Source: an uncultured Oscillospiraceae bacterium
GTDB taxonomy: Bacteria > Bacillota > Clostridia > Oscillospirales > Oscillospiraceae
Assembly: GCA_934636045.1 (NCBI GenBank)
Contig: CAKTZP010000066.1
Location: 1-11,036, forward strand
Reading direction: 5' to 3'
DNA length: 11,036 bases
Of the stretch, positions 6,674 to 11,036 are shown piece after piece; position 1 is the first letter of the stretch, and each line of letters opens with the position of its first letter. The notes beneath the pieces are model-generated. The model did not search any database. It saw nothing but the letters and a program-made list of their open reading frames with translations, and was not told where the DNA came from. A program made the translations under genes and the position numbers.

Positions 6674-9121
6674 ATGAAAAAGCAAGAAACCAAGGAAATT
6701 CTGGAAACCAAGCGCGAGGAGCTGACGGTCGACCCGACGGCCGCGCTGAACGATGCGATGATGCGCATGTACGGCACCGACCTGTCCAATGCGACGGAAA
6801 AGCAGGTCTACCGCGCGCTGTGCATCGTCGTGCGCGAGTTTTTGACCGATAAAAACTACGCCTTTGACCGCCGCAATGCCGAACAGCAGCGCAAGGAAGT
6901 CTATTATATGTCGATGGAATTCCTTGTCGGCACCAGCCTGCGCAATAATCTGTTCAACATGGGCATCGAAAAGGACTATCGCGACGCGCTGGCCGCAGCG
7001 GGCTTCGATATCGACGCCATCTATGCCATGGAGCCGGACGCCGGTCTCGGCAACGGCGGCCTCGGCCGCCTTGCCTCGTGCTATATGGACGCGGCAGCAG
7101 GACTGGAATACCCTGTAACAGGATTTTCTATCCGCTATGAATTCGGCATCTTCCGTCAGAAGATTGTCGACGGCTGGCAGATGGAATTCCCGGACAACTG
7201 GCTGGAGATGGGCGATGTGTGGCTGCGCACCCGTGAGGATGATGCCGTGGAGGTCAGGTTCGGCGGCGAGGTTCGCGAATGGGTGGACGAGATGGGCCGC
7301 TTCAAGGTCGCGCAGGTCGGCTATAACTCTGTGGTCGCCGTGCCGCATGACATGTTTATTTCCGGCTACGACAGCGACGCATCCAACCGTCTGATTCTTT
7401 GGAGCGCCAAGCTGCCGCAGAGCTTTGACATGGCGGCCTTCTCCCGCGGCGACTATGTGCAGGCGCTTGAGCGCAACGCGATGGCCGAGACGATCTCCAA
7501 GGTGCTCTATCCCGCCGACGACCACATTCAGGGCAAGCGCCTGCGCCTGAAGCAGCAGTATCTGCTGGTTTCCGCGTCGCTGCAAAGCATTCTGAAGCGT
7601 CACTTTAAGAAATATCACACCTTTGATAATCTGGCCGACAAGGTCGCCATTCATATTAACGATACCCACCCGGCGCTGTGCGTGCCGGAGCTGATGCGGC
7701 TGCTCATCGATGAGCACGACTACGGCTGGGATCAGGCGTGGGAGATCACCTGCAACACCCTGTCCTACACGAACCACACCGTTATGAGCGAGGCGCTCGA
7801 GCGCTGGAACGTCGACCTGTTCCGCGAGCAGCTGCCGCGCGTGTACTCCATCTGTGCAGAGATCAACCGCCGCCTGATCGAGCGCCTGAGCGCCGCCTAT
7901 CCCAACGACTGGGGCAAGATCAACTATATGGCCGTCATCTCCAACAACGAGGTGCACATGGCCAATCTCTGCCTTGCCGCGTGCCACAAGATCAACGGCG
8001 TTTCCAAGCTGCACACGGATATCCTGCGCAACGGCATCTTCCGCGACTACTGCCAGCTCACGCCCGACCGCTTCCTGAACGTCACCAACGGCATTGCCTA
8101 TCGCCGCTGGCTCAACCAGTCTAACCCGCTGCTGGCCGACTACCTTGAGGACATCATCGGCGACGGCTTCCTGCGCGATGCCAACGAGCTGGAAAAGCTT
8201 ATGAAGTACCGTGACGATGTGCAGGTGCTGGCGCGGCTGCGGGAGATCAAGCATGCCAACAAGGAGCGCCTTGCCGCGCTGATCGCCGAGCGCAACGGCG
8301 TCCGCGTCGATCCGAATTCCATCTTTGATATCCAGATCAAGCGCCTGCACGAGTACAAGCGCCAGCTGCTGAACATTCTCCATGTGCTGTATCTGTACTG
8401 CCAGATCAAGGAGCATCCGGAGCAGAGCTTTGTTCCGCGGACGTTCATCTTCGCGGCCAAGGCCTCGGCGGGCTATGTCCGCGCCAAGCAGACCATCAGC
8501 CTGATCGTCGCCGTTTCCAACTTCATTAACGCCGACCCCGCCGTCCGCGACAAGCTCAAGGTCGTCTTTATCGAGGATTATAAGGTGTCACTTGCCGAGA
8601 TCATCATCCCTGCGGCGGATATCTCCGAGCAGATCTCTGTGGCAGGCAAGGAGGCCTCCGGTACCGGCAACATGAAGCTCATGATCAACGGCGCGGTCAC
8701 CATCGGCACGCTTGACGGCGCGAACGTTGAAATCCACGAGCAGGTCGGCGATGAGAACATCTTCCTGTTCGGCATGAAGACGCATGAGGTCGAGGCGCTG
8801 TGGCAGCGCGGCTATGACCCCAACGAATTCCTCACGCCCGAGCTGCAGAAGGTGCTGGATATGCTCACCAGCGGCGTGCTCGGCCAGCGGTTTGACGACC
8901 TGGTCGCCTCGCTGCTGACCAATCGCTTCGGCGTGGCCGACCCGTACATGACGGTGGCCGACTTTGCCGACTACGCCCGCGCGCAGCAGGTGGTCAGCCA
9001 GACCTACCTTGATACGCAGCGCTTCGGCAGCATGTCCCTCGTGAACATTGCCAAGTCCGGCATCTTCTCCGCCGACCGCGCGGTGAAGGAATACGCCGAC
9101 AACATCTGGTATCTTAAATGA
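6674..9121 (+). CDS. glgP: Glycogen/maltodextrin phosphorylase (GT35)
   Basis: This PLP-dependent enzyme releases glucose-1-phosphate from the non-reducing ends of alpha-1,4-glucans using inorganic phosphate (EC 2.4.1.1). The product is 815 aa, standard for bacterial GT35. Family blocks are intact: VYYMSMEFLVGTSLRNNL near residues 75-92, the glycine-rich GLGNGGLGRLASCYMD near 120-135, HINDTHPALCVPELMRLL near 325-342, IKRLHEYKRQLLN near 556-568, and the PLP site EASGTGNMK with cofactor lysine K668. ATG 6674 has a perfect AGGAGG (6662-6667) 6 bases upstream. The gap from glgA is 294 bases, filled by the palindromic element, so it may be cotranscribed or have its own promoter. Its stop overlaps the start of the GH13 gene by 4 bases. 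Sequence cannot separate glycogen from maltodextrin preference, but the glg context favours glycogen. Confidence 0.96.
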   Translation: MKKQETKEILETKREELTVDPTAALNDAMMRMYGTDLSNATEKQVYRALCIVVREFLTDKNYAFDRRNAEQQRKEVYYMSMEFLVGTSLRNNLFNMGIEKDYRDALAAAGFDIDAIYAMEPDAGLGNGGLGRLASCYMDAAAGLEYPVTGFSIRYEFGIFRQKIVDGWQMEFPDNWLEMGDVWLRTREDDAVEVRFGGEVREWVDEMGRFKVAQVGYNSVVAVPHDMFISGYDSDASNRLILWSAKLPQSFDMAAFSRGDYVQALERNAMAETISKVLYPADDHIQGKRLRLKQQYLLVSASLQSILKRHFKKYHTFDNLADKVAIHINDTHPALCVPELMRLLIDEHDYGWDQAWEITCNTLSYTNHTVMSEALERWNVDLFREQLPRVYSICAEINRRLIERLSAAYPNDWGKINYMAVISNNEVHMANLCLAACHKINGVSKLHTDILRNGIFRDYCQLTPDRFLNVTNGIAYRRWLNQSNPLLADYLEDIIGDGFLRDANELEKLMKYRDDVQVLARLREIKHANKERLAALIAERNGVRVDPNSIFDIQIKRLHEYKRQLLNILHVLYLYCQIKEHPEQSFVPRTFIFAAKASAGYVRAKQTISLIVAVSNFINADPAVRDKLKVVFIEDYKVSLAEIIIPAADISEQISVAGKEASGTGNMKLMINGAVTIGTLDGANVEIHEQVGDENIFLFGMKTHEVEALWQRGYDPNEFLTPELQKVLDMLTSGVLGQRFDDLVASLLTNRFGVADPYMTVADFADYARAQQVVSQTYLDTQRFGSMSLVNIAKSGIFSADRAVKEYADNIWYLK

Positions 9122-10953
9122 GAATTCTGTATAACAGCAGAGACGCGCAGTATAAGACCCCGTTCGGAACCATCCGAACGGGGCAAAGCTGCTTTCTGCG
9201 CATTGATATCCCGAAAACCTGCGCCGCCGTGCGCGTGACGCTTGTGGTGGAGGACTGCGACGAAAAGCCCTACCGCGAAATTCCCTTCGCCCGCGCGGAG
9301 GAGACGGCGGATTACGTCCTCTGGCGGACGGAATTCACGCTCGAGCGCGGGCTGTACTTCTATTGGTTCCGCGTGGAAAAGGCCGACGGCAGCTTCCGCC
9401 TGTTCCGGCAGGGCGACGGCACGAACATGGAGGCCGGGGACAAGTGGCAGCTTTCCGCCATCCCCGCGGACTTCACGACGCCGGACTTCGCCCGCGGCGC
9501 GGTGATGTACCAGATTTTACCCGACCGATTTTATCAGGCAGGGGAGTGCGACCTGACCGATAAGCTCCGGCCCTTCCGCATCCACGCGGACAAAAGTGAG
9601 ACTCCGGACTATACCGCGGATGCCGCAGGCAACTGGTGCAGCGATTTTTACGGCGGAAATCTCGCGGGGATCCGCGAAAAGCTGCCCTATCTACAGGAGC
9701 TGGGCGTGGAGGTGCTTTACCTCAACCCAATCTTCATGGCCTACACGAACCATCGCTACGACACGGCGGACTATAAGCGTGTTGACCCCATGCTCGGCAC
9801 GGAGGAGGACTTTGCCGCCCTGTGCAGCGCGGCGCACGCGCGCGGAATGCATGTGATTCTGGACGGCGTGTTCTCTCACACCGGCAGCAACAGCGTCTAC
9901 TTTGACCAAATGCATGTGTTCGGCTGCGGCGCAGCGTCCGATCCGTGCTCGCCGTACCGGGAATGGTATCGCTTCCGGCATTATCCCGACGACTACGATG
10001 CATGGTGGAATATGCCGACGCTGCCGAACGTGAACGAGCTGACGGAAAGTTATGTAAACTACATCATCGAGGACGACGACTCGGTCATTGCCCATTGGCT
10101 GCGCCTCGGCGCGGACGGCTTCCGGCTGGACGTGGTCGACGAGCTGCCGGACGAATTTGTCGCCAGGTTCAAGCGGCGCCTGCGGGAGCTCAAGCCCGAC
10201 GCGCTGCTGCTCGGCGAGGTCTGGGAGGACGCGTCGAATAAACGCGCCTACAGCGTCTCGCGCCGCTATTTCGTCGACGGCGAGCTCGACAGCGTGATGA
10301 ACTACCCGTGGCGCACGGCGATCCTGCGCTATGTCAAGGGGGAGGACGACGGCACGGCGCTCAGGCAGAGCATCGAGCAGTTGACGGAGAATTACCCGCC
10401 ACAAGTCCTGCAATGCGTCATGAATTGCCTCGGAACGCACGACACGGCGCGGCTTTTGACCGTTCTCGGCGACGACTTCGCCGGGTCAAAGGCGGAAAAG
10501 GCCGAGCGCTTCCTTACACCGGAGCAGCGGAAAACGGCAATCGACCGTCTGCTGCCTGCGCTGGTGCTGCAGTTCACCCTGCCCGGTATGCCGAGCGTGT
10601 TTTACGGTGACGAGGCAGGCCTACAGGGCTTTGAGGATCCGTTCTGCCGCCGATTTTTCCCGTGGGGCCGCGAGGACAAGCCCATCGAGGCGCTCTATCG
10701 TGCCCTGATCCGTCTGCGCAGGGAAAGCCCGGCGCTGCGTACCGGAGCGCTCCGCGTGACCGCCGCGGGCGGCGGAAAAATCGCCTACGAGCGCGTCTGC
10801 GAGGAGCAGACGGCAAAGATTTATGTAAACCGCTCGCCGGAGCTCTGGCAGCTCGGCGCACAGCCCAACCAGCCGCGCTTTGCCGCCGGTCTGCTCTGTG
10901 CTGCCGATGCCCTCGCCCTCGCCCCCGGCGGCCTGTGCGTGATTTTCTCTTGA
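9118..10953 (+). CDS. Cytoplasmic GH13 alpha-glycosidase (neopullulanase/cyclomaltodextrinase-like)
   Basis: A 611-aa glycoside hydrolase of family 13. Residues 1 to about 120 look like a beta-sandwich module (possibly CBM34-like), followed by the barrel starting at GAVMYQILPDRFY. Conserved regions are DGVFSHTGSNS, GFRLDVVDEL with nucleophile D338, LLGEVWE with acid/base E367, and LGTHDTAR with D442. MPTLPNVNE (299-307) stands where the neopullulanase group has MPKLN. No signal peptide is present, so it acts in the cytoplasm. It likely hydrolyses alpha-1,4 and perhaps alpha-1,6 bonds of limit dextrins left by GlgP; exact specificity is not readable, hence no symbol. ATG 9118 overlaps the glgP stop as ATGA with no Shine-Dalgarno nearby, so translation is probably coupled. 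A perfect 10-bp hairpin lies in codons 14-22. Subfamily (GH13_20 or GH13_39) is uncertain. Confidence 0.9.
   Translation: MRILYNSRDAQYKTPFGTIRTGQSCFLRIDIPKTCAAVRVTLVVEDCDEKPYREIPFARAEETADYVLWRTEFTLERGLYFYWFRVEKADGSFRLFRQGDGTNMEAGDKWQLSAIPADFTTPDFARGAVMYQILPDRFYQAGECDLTDKLRPFRIHADKSETPDYTADAAGNWCSDFYGGNLAGIREKLPYLQELGVEVLYLNPIFMAYTNHRYDTADYKRVDPMLGTEEDFAALCSAAHARGMHVILDGVFSHTGSNSVYFDQMHVFGCGAASDPCSPYREWYRFRHYPDDYDAWWNMPTLPNVNELTESYVNYIIEDDDSVIAHWLRLGADGFRLDVVDELPDEFVARFKRRLRELKPDALLLGEVWEDASNKRAYSVSRRYFVDGELDSVMNYPWRTAILRYVKGEDDGTALRQSIEQLTENYPPQVLQCVMNCLGTHDTARLLTVLGDDFAGSKAEKAERFLTPEQRKTAIDRLLPALVLQFTLPGMPSVFYGDEAGLQGFEDPFCRRFFPWGREDKPIEALYRALIRLRRESPALRTGALRVTAAGGGKIAYERVCEEQTAKIYVNRSPELWQLGAQPNQPRFAAGLLCAADALALAPGGLCVIFS
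9158..9183 (+). other. Strong hairpin inside the start of the GH13 gene
   Basis: CCCCGTTCGG (9158-9167) and CCGAACGGGG (9174-9183) form a perfect 10-bp stem with a 6-base loop, about 40 bases after the start codon and just after the glgP stop. No T-run follows, so it is not an intrinsic terminator. It could slow initiation on the GH13 frame or protect the 3' end of glgP mRNA from exonucleases. Confidence 0.6.
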
Positions 10954-11036
10954 AATCGGAACCGTTTTCGGGTATCATACATATAATAACTTCATGCAGC
11001 TGCCGATAGACGCCGTAGGGCGGGCTGCCCTCAGCC
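10954..11036. other. Gene-free end of the window with possible hairpin repeat
   Basis: No gene is visible. TATAAT occurs at 10982-10987, but no -35 box stands at the right distance on the + strand. From about 11011 the sequence is a GC-rich run, GTAGGGCGGGCTGCCC, with GGCTG pairing with CAGCC at the very edge (loop CCCT). It looks like the first part of a longer hairpin, either the operon terminator or another dispersed repeat, cut by the window end. Confidence 0.35.

Noticed and set aside
6434-8416. Long antisense open frame (660 codons) over the glgA-glgP gap and glgP
   Set aside because: It is a frame shadow of the high-GC glgP gene, has low-complexity composition and no recognisable motifs, and runs through the palindromic repeat.
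10982-10987. TATAAT as a promoter for a downstream gene
   Set aside because: No acceptable -35 hexamer lies 16-18 bases upstream.

Overview
The window is a chromosomal segment carrying an almost complete bacterial glycogen metabolism locus, all on the + strand: glgB, glgC, glgD, glgA, glgP and a final GH13 alpha-glycosidase gene. A tRNA-Arg(ACG) gene on the - strand sits at the left. The order glgB-C-D-A-P, and the presence of glgD at all, are typical of Firmicutes (Bacillus subtilis has this same five-gene order). High GC, consensus AGGAGG ribosome sites, a genome-encoded CCA on the tRNA and a dispersed palindromic repeat together suggest a high-GC Clostridia member, perhaps Oscillospiraceae. 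The taxon is an inference and cannot be fixed from the window alone.

Layout. Bases 1-50 are the end of a dispersed palindromic repeat. Bases 51-171 show no gene, only a 13-base stretch matching the T-arm of the nearby tRNA in inverted orientation. A compact terminator (172-207), tRNA-Arg (207-283) and its promoter (306-334) read leftward. Bases 335-677 hold no gene but contain the control region of the glg operon: a probable upstream promoter (450-478), a small inverted repeat (494-516), a strong promoter (550-577) with a palindrome across its -10 box (567-586), and a GC-rich leader hairpin (611-626). The genes glgB, glgC, glgD and glgA follow with gaps of 47, 19 and -4 bases. A 294-base gap (6380-6673) holds a 153-base MITE-like element, then come glgP and a GH13 gene that overlaps it by 4 bases. 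The last 83 bases hold no gene and end in the start of what looks like another hairpin repeat.

How the genes work together. GlgC, probably in a hetero-oligomer with the catalytically degenerate GlgD, makes ADP-glucose from glucose-1-phosphate and ATP. GlgA polymerises it into alpha-1,4 chains and GlgB adds alpha-1,6 branches. GlgP phosphorolyses outer chains back to glucose-1-phosphate, and the coupled cytoplasmic GH13 enzyme plausibly processes the remaining limit dextrins or maltodextrins. Synthesis and breakdown enzymes are thus encoded in one cluster, with the MITE placed exactly between the synthesis block and the degradation block.

No previously undescribed protein system is visible. 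The points worth a second look are regulatory or structural: the operator-like palindrome at the glgB promoter, the MITE between glgA and glgP with its competing flanking hairpins, and a perfect 10-bp stem inside the first codons of the GH13 gene, which also lacks a ribosome binding site.
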